Assembly (NCBI RefSeq): GCF_023093595.1
Contig: NZ_JALLIK010000069.1
Span: forward strand, 1 to 21,605
Length of the DNA: 21,605 nt
Direction of reading: 5' to 3'
Origin: Thauera aromatica_A
GTDB lineage: Bacteria; Pseudomonadota; Gammaproteobacteria; Burkholderiales; Rhodocyclaceae
A program made the translations under genes and the position numbers. The notes under the pieces are model-generated. The model was not told where the DNA came from and made no database searches. It worked only from the letters and a program-made list of their open reading frames with translations. Of this stretch, positions 1 through 6,041 are shown piece after piece (position 1 is the first letter of the stretch; each line of letters opens with the position of its first letter).

Positions 1-21
1 GACCTTGCCCAACATTTCCAT
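1..21 (-). CDS. istA: IstA transposase, N-terminal fragment only (runs off the window)
   Basis: Only seven codons are visible, reading MEMLGKV from ATG at 21-19 on the minus strand. IS21-family IstA proteins commonly begin with a similar short leader before their helix-turn-helix. An AGAGG ribosome-binding site at 34-30 sits 8 nt upstream of this ATG. A GTG at 30-28 (giving VITMEMLGKV) is an alternative, but it would overlap the ribosome-binding site. The call rests mainly on the adjoining terminal repeats, because seven residues alone would not identify a family. Confidence 0.5.
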
Positions 22-38
22 GGTGATCACCTCTGATC

Positions 39-61
39 CTCTGCCTCAAAATGAGGCAGAG
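39..61. repeat. 9-bp inverted repeat upstream of istA
   Basis: CTCTGCCTC (39-47) and GAGGCAGAG (53-61) are perfect inverted copies around a 5-nt AAAAT loop. The repeat lies between the IS terminal repeats and the istA start. It could be an operator or an mRNA hairpin limiting transposase expression; its role is not shown. Confidence 0.55.
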
Positions 62-140
62 AGGTTAAACACCCTGGTCAGTTTTCAGCCGGAATTCACC
101 CCTCTACATGGTCAGTTTTCGGCCGGCGCCAACAGCATGG

Positions 141-283
141 TGCCGCCCGTTCAATGGGCGAGCCGTGCGGGGGGCCTTCGGGCTCGCCGGTCTCCTTTGC
201 CCGGTCTCTCAACCCGCACGGTTCCGCCCACCCCGTTTGAGAGCGGGAGCGGAGTTCAAGGCCGCAAGCAAAGGAGCACCACC
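141..283 (+). promoter_or_regulatory. Structured 5' leader with a candidate Shine-Dalgarno-sequestering pseudoknot
   Basis: Between the IS end and the ATG at 284 the RNA can form several pairings. (1) CGCCC/GGGCG, 144-148 with 156-160. (2) CCGTGCGGG/CCCGCACGG, 163-171 with 213-221, 9 bp. (3) A small hairpin capped by a UUCG tetraloop, 172-185. (4) CCGG/CCGG, 187-190 with 201-204, with loop 191-200. (5) CTCTCAA/TTGAGAG, 206-212 with 237-243; this crosses helix 2 and abuts it, an H-type pseudoknot. The loop of hairpin 4 contains CTCCTTTGC (192-200), a perfect 9-nt complement of GCAAAGGAG (268-276), the ribosome-binding site of the next gene. The pairings are read directly from the sequence; folding and regulation are inferred. 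Confidence 0.5.
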
Positions 284-616
284 ATGCACCCCCACCACCA
301 AGGCGCGACCGCGCCGACCATCCGCACCAGTTACACCCCTGGCCCCTGGCATGAGCACAGCCATCGGCAGATCGGCCCCGATGAAGGCATCGTCTGCGAA
401 GTCTGGTCCGCCATCGGCTGGGGCGACACGGCCATCGAACAGGCCGACGCCAATGTCCGCCTGATCGCCGCCGCGCCCGAGCTGCACCACGCCTGCGCGC
501 CCGCCGAGGCCCTGCTGACCCGCCAGAAGTGGAAAGCCGATCTGCACTCGACTGAAGGTGCGCTGCTGATCGAGCTACGCACCGCCCTGGCGAAAGTGGA
601 AGGGGGCGCGGCATGA
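284..616 (+). CDS. Small mobile-element-associated protein of unknown function (110 aa)
   Basis: The start at 284 is set by a strong AAGGAG (271-276) spaced 7 nt from the ATG; the reading frame runs further upstream but into the IS end and leader. The protein begins MHPHHQ, then has a segment TPGPWHEHSHRQIGPDEG followed by ANVRLIAAAPELHHA and a charged helical tail. A 'GPW ... AN(A/V)RLIAAAPEL' layout is familiar from small cargo proteins of integrative elements and prophages in Proteobacteria, whose biochemical role is unknown to me. No signal peptide or membrane segment is seen. Its stop overlaps the next start as ATGA, so it heads a coupled series of small genes. It sits behind the structured leader, which may control its translation. 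Confidence 0.75.
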   Translation: MHPHHQGATAPTIRTSYTPGPWHEHSHRQIGPDEGIVCEVWSAIGWGDTAIEQADANVRLIAAAPELHHACAPAEALLTRQKWKADLHSTEGALLIELRTALAKVEGGAA

Positions 617-708
617 GCGCGATCACCCGCCTGCACCTCTACCGCACCCTGCGCTTGATCGCTGGGCCTGCGCTCGCCTACCGTCTGGTTTTCAACGGGA
701 GGGCATGA
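613..708 (+). CDS. Very small coupled ORF (31 aa), unknown function
   Basis: The ATG at 613 overlaps the upstream stop (ATGA) and the TGA at 706-708 overlaps a downstream ATG at 705, so the ORF exactly bridges its two neighbours. The peptide reads MSAITRLHLYRTLRLIAGP and ends LVFNGRA. It has five arginines and a modestly hydrophobic middle. No family is recognised. It may be a real microprotein or a translational bridge that carries ribosomes to the next gene. The perfect stop/start overlap at both ends is the only support. Confidence 0.45.
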   Translation: MSAITRLHLYRTLRLIAGPALAYRLVFNGRA

Positions 709-710
709 GC

Positions 711-1034
711 ATGAGACAGCCGATCTACGAATCCATGGCCATGCTGCTGGACAAGGCGCACGACAACCTGACCCCTGCCGAATGGCGTCAACTGACCGAG
801 TTGTCGGCAGCCGCTTCGAGCGAGGCGCTACGGTTGTCCGAGGTGACGGCGAGCCTCGCCAGTCTCGTGCTGGCCGATGCGAAGAACCCGGAGCGCGGCG
901 GACACTTCCAGAACGCGGACGACGTTTTTACGCTGCTGGCCGCGCTGTCGCATTCGCTCGAAACTGTGGCGGCAATGGCCGAAACTGGCAGCTATGCGGC
1001 ATCGATGCCGCTGCGGCAGGAGGTGGCCGCATGA
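711..1034 (+). CDS. Hypothetical helical protein of mobile-element type (107 aa)
   Basis: Two in-frame ATGs are available, at 705 and 711. The purine-rich GGGAGGG at 697-703 sits 7 nt from the second but only 1 nt from the first, so 711 is preferred; 705 would add two residues. The product begins MRQPIYESMAML and appears wholly alpha-helical, rich in alanine, leucine and glutamate, with no cysteine, signal peptide or membrane span. I recognise no domain. Its stop overlaps the next ATG (ATGA at 1031-1034). It belongs to the same tightly packed run of small cargo genes next to the IS21 element. Confidence 0.65.
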   Translation: MRQPIYESMAMLLDKAHDNLTPAEWRQLTELSAAASSEALRLSEVTASLASLVLADAKNPERGGHFQNADDVFTLLAALSHSLETVAAMAETGSYAASMPLRQEVAA

Positions 1035-1249
1035 GTACGCCGACGCTGGCCGCTGACGCGGTGGGATACCTTCGCCTCTGCGCCGAGAGCTTCGACCAGC
1101 TCGCGGCGATCCTCAAGACCATCGAGGGCGCGACAGCCGAACACCACCATCTGCACGCCCTGGCTGGCGCGGGGCTGCACGTCGCGGCGGATATGCGCGA
1201 GCTGGCGAGAAGCTGGCGGGACGAAGTGCAGGCGCACGGCATCGGCTGA
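1031..1249 (+). CDS. Small hypothetical protein of mobile-element type (72 aa)
   Basis: The ATG at 1031 overlaps the previous stop by four bases, and the ORF ends TGA at 1247-1249. The protein begins MSTPTLAADAVGYLRLCAES, contains a histidine cluster (EHHHLHALAGAGLH, about residues 37-50), and ends in an amphipathic helix. It looks helical and cytosolic. No family is recognised; the histidines could bind metal but nothing else supports that. A hairpin terminator begins about 30 nt after its stop, so it is probably the last gene of this small operon. Confidence 0.6.
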   Translation: MSTPTLAADAVGYLRLCAESFDQLAAILKTIEGATAEHHHLHALAGAGLHVAADMRELARSWRDEVQAHGIG

Positions 1250-1278
1250 CCAGGATCAGCGCCAGCACCATCAACCGG

Positions 1279-1303
1279 ACCCGGCCTGTGTGCCGGGTTT
1301 GTC
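1279..1303 (+). terminator. Rho-independent-like terminator of the small mobile-element operon
   Basis: ACCCGGC (1279-1285) pairs with GCCGGGT (1292-1298) as a 7-bp GC-rich stem with a 6-nt loop, followed by the weakly T-rich TTGTCGTTT. It lies 30 nt after the last small ORF. The T-tract is imperfect. Confidence 0.55.
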
Positions 1304-1374
1304 GTTTGAGAGGCGGTGCAGCCCGGCTGGTAGAATCCGCCCGTTGTCTGGAGGATTCTGCCGAAATCCGCGTG

Positions 1375-1397
1375 ATGTGTGCCCATATGTGTGCCCA
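1375..1397 (+). repeat. Tandem 11-bp direct repeat, possible recombinase arm sites or att remnant
   Basis: ATGTGTGCCCA occurs at 1375-1385 and again at 1387-1397, a 12-bp period. An inverted repeat AGAATCC/GGATTCT (1332-1338 with 1353-1359) lies just upstream. The repeats fall in the transition between the accessory operon and the core block, where an element end would be expected. No integrase gene or tRNA is present in the window to confirm this. Confidence 0.3.
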
Positions 1398-1816
1398 CGT
1401 CGATATCTGATGATCACGAAGCCCTTGCGCCGAAAGGGATGTAGAGGGTTTGCTTGCTTCTGCATCGTAGTCCGAAACGTTCCCAGACGATCGCTGGAGA
1501 CTTCCGCGGGCGTTCTTTCCGGACTTGTGCGCGTACCCGATGAGGCGCAACGGCTGCAGCAGACTTCAGCCCGACGAGCACCCGGCGTGGTCGGGGCTGG
1601 TGGCCGGAAGGCCGCCCGGCATGGCGGATGCAGCACTCGCAAGTCATTACCGGGCGCAAGCCGCTGCTTGCGGCCCCCGAAAATCAAGTCCAGGGAGTCG
1701 CGATGACGTGCTCCCACATCGAGCCCGGGGGCGGGAAGTTTTTCCGGGCTCCGGTTTTTGCCGGACGCCCCCTCCCGATTGGCGGCTGCGGCCGGATTCA
1801 TGCCGGGCCATTTTCT

Positions 1817-1832
1817 TGTTTCACGTGAAACA
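1817..1832. promoter_or_regulatory. parS: parS site (ParB/Spo0J binding)
   Basis: TGTTTCACGTGAAACA is a perfect 16-bp palindrome identical to the classical bacterial parS sequence bound by chromosomal ParB. Such sites cluster near the replication origin. It lies about 100 bp upstream of the TSUP permease gene and is intergenic. Confidence 0.95.
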
Positions 1833-1930
1833 ATAGCGCTGTCGTGGCCGTGCCCTCCGCGGTGCGGGGCGGCGACAGGGCTTCATCAAGGGTGGCGGAT
1901 GCGCTCCGTCGCGCTCGCGATTGAGGAAAA

Positions 1931-2701
1931 ATGGAAACCGAATATCTTTTCGTCGTCCTGGGGCTTGCCGCGCTGTTTGCCGGGTTTGTCGACGCGGTCG
2001 TCGGCGGTGGCGGCCTGATTCAGCTCCCGGCGCTGTTTGCCGCTTTCCCGGCGGCAATGCCGGCGACGCTGTTCGGCACCAACAAGCTGGCGAGCATTGT
2101 CGGCACCGGCAGCGCCGCGATCCAGTACGGTCGCCGCGTCCGCATTCCATGGCGGGTGGCGGCACCGGGGGCGCTCGCGGCGCTGATCGGCTCATGGTAC
2201 GGGGCGAAGGCAGTGGCCTTTCTCGATCCCGCGATCCTCAGGCCGCTGATCCTGCTGCTGCTCGTGCTGGTGGCAATCTACACTTTTGTCCGCAAGGATC
2301 TGGGAGCGGTGTCGACCGAGTCGGAGCACGGTGCGCGCTCGGTGCTGCTGGCGCTCGCGATCGGGTTCGGGATCGGGTTTTATGACGGTTTTTTTGGTCC
2401 AGGTACGGGCAGTTTCCTGATTTTTCTGTTCATCCGCCTGCTCGGGATGGATTTTCTGCGCGCCTCGGTATCGGCCAAGATCCTCAATGTCGCGACGAAT
2501 GTCGCCGCGATTGCCTACTTCGTCGGCAATGTCGAGCTGTTGTGGGCACTTGCCGCCGTGATGGCCGTGTGCAACCTGAGTGGGGCGGTTCTCGGCTCGA
2601 GGATGGCGCTGCGACATGGAACGGGTTTCGTGCGCAAGATGTTCCTCGGCGTCGTGCTGGTACTGATCGCGCGTCTCGCCTATGACACGTTCCTGCGTTG
2701 A
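1931..2701 (+). CDS. TSUP (TauE/SafE/YfcA) family inner-membrane permease
   Basis: The 256-residue protein is strongly hydrophobic, with about eight predicted membrane segments in two halves. The first half contains the glycine-rich GFVDAVVGGGGLIQLPAL (about residues 17-34) and FGTNKLASIVGTG. The second repeats the pattern with GFYDGFFGPGTGSF (about 149-162) and ILNVATNVAAI. The paired 'G-hydrophobic-D-x2-G-G-G/P-G' motifs are the hallmark of the TauE/SafE sulfite-exporter family, whose members move sulfite, sulfoacetate, taurine-derived or other organic anions; the substrate here cannot be assigned. GAGGA at 1923-1927 precedes the ATG. It stands alone between two parS sites and is not clearly part of the spe operon downstream. 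Confidence 0.88.
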   Translation: METEYLFVVLGLAALFAGFVDAVVGGGGLIQLPALFAAFPAAMPATLFGTNKLASIVGTGSAAIQYGRRVRIPWRVAAPGALAALIGSWYGAKAVAFLDPAILRPLILLLLVLVAIYTFVRKDLGAVSTESEHGARSVLLALAIGFGIGFYDGFFGPGTGSFLIFLFIRLLGMDFLRASVSAKILNVATNVAAIAYFVGNVELLWALAAVMAVCNLSGAVLGSRMALRHGTGFVRKMFLGVVLVLIARLAYDTFLR

Positions 2702-2710
2702 CCCATTCCT

Positions 2711-2726
2711 TGTTCCACGTGAAACA
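2711..2726. promoter_or_regulatory. parS: Second parS site (ParB binding)
   Basis: TGTTCCACGTGAAACA fits the degenerate consensus TGTTNCACGTGAAACA exactly. It starts 894 bp after the start of the first site, just past the TSUP gene stop, again intergenic. A pair this close is normal for ParB loading zones. Confidence 0.92.
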
Positions 2727-2784
2727 GGAAGGACAAATCTTTGGAGAAATATTGTATTAGCGCAGCATGATAAAATGATTATTT

Positions 2785-3198
2785 ATGTCTTCATGTAGCC
2801 ATGCCGAGGAAATGAACGGACTTCATCTGATTGCCGATCTGTATCGCTGTGAACCGGCGAACGGGCTGTTGGTCGAGCGCGCTGCGCTTGAAACCCTGTG
2901 TGTCGGGGAGTGCCGCAGCGCGGGCTTGAGCCCGCTGGGGGCGTATTTCTACCAGTTTGTCGATGAGCACGGCGAGGCGGCCGGCGTCACCGGCACCGTG
3001 GTGCTCGCCGAATCCCACCTGGCGATCCACACCTGGCCGGAGAGCGGTGAAGTGACGCTCGATGTCTATGTCTGCAACTTCTCCCGCGACAACAGTGGCC
3101 GTGCCCGCGAGCTGTTCCGGTGCGTCATCGATGCCTTGCGCCCGGAGGAAATCGTCAGCCATGAAGTGGTGCGCGGCCGCTTGCCCGCCGAGGTCTGA
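2785..3198 (+). CDS. speD: S-adenosylmethionine decarboxylase proenzyme (SpeD, prokaryotic short form)
   Basis: SpeD decarboxylates S-adenosylmethionine to give the aminopropyl donor for spermidine. The 137-residue length fits the short bacterial class. The segment AESHLAIHTWPE (about residues 75-86) contains the self-cleavage site Glu-Ser; Ser77 would become the pyruvoyl cofactor. The downstream HTWPE and DVYVCNF motifs are also typical. The ATG at 2785 has no good ribosome-binding site and lies in an AT-rich stretch. An in-frame ATG at 2812 would start closer to the usual MNGLHLIADLY-type N-terminus, so the start is uncertain. It is followed after 3 nt by speE, forming a two-gene spermidine operon. 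Confidence 0.93.
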   Translation: MSSCSHAEEMNGLHLIADLYRCEPANGLLVERAALETLCVGECRSAGLSPLGAYFYQFVDEHGEAAGVTGTVVLAESHLAIHTWPESGEVTLDVYVCNFSRDNSGRARELFRCVIDALRPEEIVSHEVVRGRLPAEV

Positions 3199-3201
3199 AT
3201 C

Positions 3202-4086
3202 ATGAGCGATCCCCGCCCCCGCTTTCCCGATGGACTGCTGGCCGAATTCCTGGCCGAGGATGCCGGTTATTTCGTCCGCGGCGATCGCCTGCTCGAGGCC
3301 GGCCGTTCCGCATGGCAGGACTACGAAGTGTGGGAGACTGCGCGTTTCGGGCGGTTGTTCCGCCTCGACGGCTGCTTCATGACCTCGGAGCGGGACGAGT
3401 TCCATTACCACGAAAACCTGATCCACGTGCCGGGCATGGCGCATGCGGGCCTGCGCCGGGCGTTGATCATCGGGGGGGGCGACGGCGGTTCGGCGGAGGA
3501 ACTGCTCAAGTACCCCTCGGTCGAGAAAGTGGTGATCGCCGAGCTCGATGCCAAGGTGGTTGATATCGCGCGGCGCTACTTTCAGGCGGTACACCGTGGT
3601 GCCTTCGACGATCCCCGCGTCGAGCTCCGCATCGGCGATGGCATGCGCTATGTCCATGACGACGCCCCGGCCGCAGGCGAGCGTTACGACCTCATCGTGC
3701 TCGATCTGACCGACCCGGTCGGGCCCGCCGAAGCCCTCTATTCCGAAGCTTTTTTCGCCGCCTGCCGGGCCTTGCTGACCGAAGGCGGTGCGCTCTGCCT
3801 GCACATCGGCACCCCGGTGTTCCAGCCCGAGCGGGTGCAGGCGCTGGTCCAGCGCCTGCGGCGGGTATTCGCCTGCGTGCGCCCGTATTTCCTCCACATT
3901 CCGCTGTACGGCAGCCTGTGGGGGATGGCCACGGCCGCGGATGAGCTCGATCCGCTGGCGATCGATGCTGCCGAAATCGATCGAAGGCTCTGTGAGCGCG
4001 CCATTTCCCTGCTGCAGCACTACAATGGCGCCGTGCACCGCGCTCAGTTCGCGCTTCCGAATCATCTCCGCGATTTGCTCGCCTGA
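3202..4086 (+). CDS. speE: Spermidine synthase (polyamine aminopropyltransferase)
   Basis: SpeE transfers the aminopropyl group from decarboxylated S-adenosylmethionine to putrescine. The 294-residue protein has a short N-terminal beta domain (WETARFGRLFRLDG), then YHENLIHVP (about 69-77). Next comes the nucleotide-binding loop GGGDGGSAEE (91-100), the acidic VIAELD (111-116) that holds the ribose, and the catalytic-type DLTDP (168-172). All expected motifs are intact. Its ATG lies 3 nt after the speD stop, so the two are co-transcribed and probably translationally coupled. GAGG about 9 nt upstream serves as the ribosome-binding site. Confidence 0.95.
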   Translation: MSDPRPRFPDGLLAEFLAEDAGYFVRGDRLLEAGRSAWQDYEVWETARFGRLFRLDGCFMTSERDEFHYHENLIHVPGMAHAGLRRALIIGGGDGGSAEELLKYPSVEKVVIAELDAKVVDIARRYFQAVHRGAFDDPRVELRIGDGMRYVHDDAPAAGERYDLIVLDLTDPVGPAEALYSEAFFAACRALLTEGGALCLHIGTPVFQPERVQALVQRLRRVFACVRPYFLHIPLYGSLWGMATAADELDPLAIDAAEIDRRLCERAISLLQHYNGAVHRAQFALPNHLRDLLA

Positions 4087-4114
4087 GCGCCGCAATCCCT
4101 TTTTCCCTTCGATC

Positions 4115-5479
4115 GTGACCACTCCTTCAAGGCCTGTCCGGCGGGCACCGACGCGCCCTGCCGCTCTCCCCGAAACACGCCGGCGCCCTCCCGCTGCGCG
4201 CCTGCGCGAAGACAGCCTGGCCTATGCCTTGCAGCAGGCCGCGGGGATGGTGGCGGCGGTCATCGACGGCGGCAATCTCACCGACGCCTTCGAGCGCCTG
4301 CTCGCCCGCCATCCGGCTTGGCCGGATACGGTCCGCGGTGCGATTCGCGATCTCGCGTGGACGACGCTGCGTGAATACGGGCGGGGCGATGCCGTCCTGG
4401 CCCACCTGGTGCACACCCCGCCACCGGTCGACATCCGGGCCCTGCTGCTGGTGGCGTTGCAGCGCCTGTGGCAGAAGCCGGAGCAGGCGCACACGGTGGT
4501 CGATCAGGCGGTGGAAGCCGCAGTGGCGCTGATGCCCGGGCTCAAAGGCATGGTCAATGGCGTGCTGCGCAACGCCCTGCGTCGCCAAGGGCAGTGGCAG
4601 GCATGGATCGAGGCCGATCCGGGAGCGCGCCACGCCTGCCCGCCGTGGTGGCAGGCGCGGCTGCGGGCGGCGCATCCGCAGCTCTGGCAGGCGGTGCTTG
4701 AGGCCAGCCGTCAGCGCCCGCCGATGGCGCTGCGGGTCAATCCGCGCCGCTCGACGGTGGCGGATGCCCTGGCCGAGCTCGAAGCCGCAGGCGCATCCGC
4801 CCGCGTACTCGAAAACGGTGCCTTGCTGCTCGCCCAGCCACGTGCGGTGGCCCGTCTGCCGGGCTATGCCGAAGGTCGGGTATCGGTGCAGGACGCCGGT
4901 GCGCAGTGGGCGGCGCGGCTGCTGCACGCCGAGGCCGGAATGCGCGTGCTCGACGCCTGCGCCGCTCCCGGCGGGAAGACCGCCCATGTGCTCGAAGGAG
5001 CCGATGTCGATCTGCTCGCCCTTGAGCTCGATCCGCTGCGCGCCGGGCGCATCGAGCGCAATCTCGCCCGCCTCGGCCTTGCGGCCACGGTCAGGGTGGC
5101 CGACTGCCGGCGGCTGGATTCGTGGTGGGACGGCCGCCCGTTCGAACGCATCCTCGCCGACGTGCCTTGCTCCGCCTCCGGGGTGGTCAGGCGCCATCCC
5201 GACATCAAGTGGCTGCGCCGTGACACCGACATCGCCCGTTTCGCCGCACAGCAGGCGGAAATCCTCGATGCGCTTTGGCGCGTGCTGGCCCCGGGTGGCA
5301 CAATGCTCTACGTCACCTGCTCGGTGTTCGATCAAGAAAATGCCGGGCAGATCGCCCGTTTCTGCGCCCGCCATGCGGACGCCGAGCGACTCCCCATCGA
5401 TGGTCGTACCGAGCTGCAGCTGCTGCCCAATGCCGAACATGACGGCTTCTATTTCGCTCGCCTGCGCAAGGCGCCTTGA
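4115..5479 (+). CDS. rsmB: 16S rRNA m5C967 methyltransferase RsmB (Sun/Fmu family)
   Basis: RsmB methylates cytosine 967 of 16S rRNA. The N-terminal third resembles the NusB-like RNA-binding domain (ALQQAAGMVAAVIDGGNL ... VVDQAVEAAV ... KGMVNGVLRNALR). The C-terminal two thirds is a Rossmann methyltransferase: DACAAPGGKT binds S-adenosylmethionine, LADVPCSASG holds the product-release cysteine, HPDIKWLRR is an RsmB signature, and YVTCSVFDQEN carries the nucleophilic cysteine (about residue 402). The PC motif has Val where Ala is usual (DVPC). The in-frame GTG at 4115 gives 454 residues, near the family length. No in-frame ATG lies between the speE stop and the conserved region, and the upstream frame overlaps speE. 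The start is inferred. Confidence 0.93.
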   Translation: MTTPSRPVRRAPTRPAALPETRRRPPAARLREDSLAYALQQAAGMVAAVIDGGNLTDAFERLLARHPAWPDTVRGAIRDLAWTTLREYGRGDAVLAHLVHTPPPVDIRALLLVALQRLWQKPEQAHTVVDQAVEAAVALMPGLKGMVNGVLRNALRRQGQWQAWIEADPGARHACPPWWQARLRAAHPQLWQAVLEASRQRPPMALRVNPRRSTVADALAELEAAGASARVLENGALLLAQPRAVARLPGYAEGRVSVQDAGAQWAARLLHAEAGMRVLDACAAPGGKTAHVLEGADVDLLALELDPLRAGRIERNLARLGLAATVRVADCRRLDSWWDGRPFERILADVPCSASGVVRRHPDIKWLRRDTDIARFAAQQAEILDALWRVLAPGGTMLYVTCSVFDQENAGQIARFCARHADAERLPIDGRTELQLLPNAEHDGFYFARLRKAP

Positions 5480-6041
5480 GCGCCTGCTGCGCGCCGCCGC
5501 ATTCATTCTCGCCGCCGTGCTCGCGCCCGTGGCCCATGCTGACGAGGGCATCATCCGCAGCGCCGAAGTCGTCCCCGGCGACGGCGGCTACGTCCTCAAT
5601 GCCGACATCGACTTCGCGCTCAATCCGCGCCTGGCCGATGCCGTGAACCGTGGCGTGGCGTTGTTCTTCACCACCGAGCTGGTGATCGAGCGCCCGCGCT
5701 GGTACTGGTTCGACCGTGTCGAAGTGGAGCGCAGCCTCGACTACCGCCTGTCCTACCATGCGATCACGCGCAGCTACCGCCTGTCGATCGGCAGTCTGCA
5801 CCAGAGTCTGGATACGCTCGAGGCCGCCGTGCTGACGATGCAGCGCGTACGCAACTGGCATGTCGCCGAGAGCGCTGCGCTGGACGAGGGTGTGGTGTAC
5901 GACGTCGCGCTGCGCTTCCGCCTCGACACCAGCAAGCTGCCCAAGCCTTTCCAGGTCACCGCGCTCGGCAGCCGCGACTGGAATCTCGGCACCGACTGGC
6001 GGCGCTGGGTCTTTCAACCAGGGACGCCGGGCTTGCAATGA
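5439..6041 (+). CDS. DUF4390-type exported protein
   Basis: This gene overlaps the end of rsmB by 41 nt in another frame. Starting at ATG 5439 it has a clear signal peptide: MTASISLACARRLERLLR, a hydrophobic core AAAFILAAVLAPV, and a probable cleavage site after AHA. A second in-frame ATG at 5430 would add three residues. The mature part (DEGIIRSAEVVPGDGGYVLNAD ... FFTTELVIERPRWYWFD) is mostly beta, about 165 residues. In betaproteobacteria a DUF4390 protein characteristically lies between rsmB and the ntrYX pair, and the sequence fits that family. Its role is unknown; a periplasmic partner of the NtrY sensor is possible from position only. Its stop overlaps the ntrY ATG (ATGA). Confidence 0.82.
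   Translation: MTASISLACARRLERLLRAAAFILAAVLAPVAHADEGIIRSAEVVPGDGGYVLNADIDFALNPRLADAVNRGVALFFTTELVIERPRWYWFDRVEVERSLDYRLSYHAITRSYRLSIGSLHQSLDTLEAAVLTMQRVRNWHVAESAALDEGVVYDVALRFRLDTSKLPKPFQVTALGSRDWNLGTDWRRWVFQPGTPGLQ

Larger units (their letters stand above)
1..134 (-). mobile_element. End of an IS21-family insertion sequence (istA-side terminus)
   Basis: Two 18-bp direct copies of TGGTCAGTTTTC(A/G)GCCGG lie at 75-92 and 109-126. Multiple short terminal repeats of this kind are typical of IS21-family ends. Read on the minus strand, the element would begin TGTTGGCGCCGGCCGAAAAC at 134, matching the 5'-TG end of the family. A 9-bp hairpin (39-47 with 53-61) and then the istA start follow. The rest of the element lies outside the window. 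The exact end (CA at 133-134) is inferred; no target duplication can be checked because only one end is present. Confidence 0.7.
1304..1930. other. Long intergenic stretch, no supported gene
   Basis: I find no RNA gene and no convincing coding region here. The open frames on both strands give low-complexity arginine/proline-rich translations, lack ribosome-binding sites and overlap one another. The stretch contains the ATGTGTGCCCA direct repeat (1375-1397), GC-rich inverted sequence around 1730-1785, and a parS site at 1817-1832. It most likely holds the boundary between accessory DNA and the core chromosome. Confidence 0.6.

Noticed and set aside
1271..1801. Possible integrase remnant on the minus strand
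   Set aside because: No tyrosine-recombinase R-H-R-Y residues or helix-turn-helix could be found in any minus frame.
1525..1836. Overlapping plus-strand frames at 1525-1836 and 1628-1828
   Set aside because: They lack ribosome-binding sites, read through the GC-rich inverted sequence and the parS site, and give no recognisable protein.
2791..5554. Long minus-strand frames opposite speD, speE and rsmB
   Set aside because: They are antisense to genes with complete catalytic motifs; composition is typical of GC-rich shadows.
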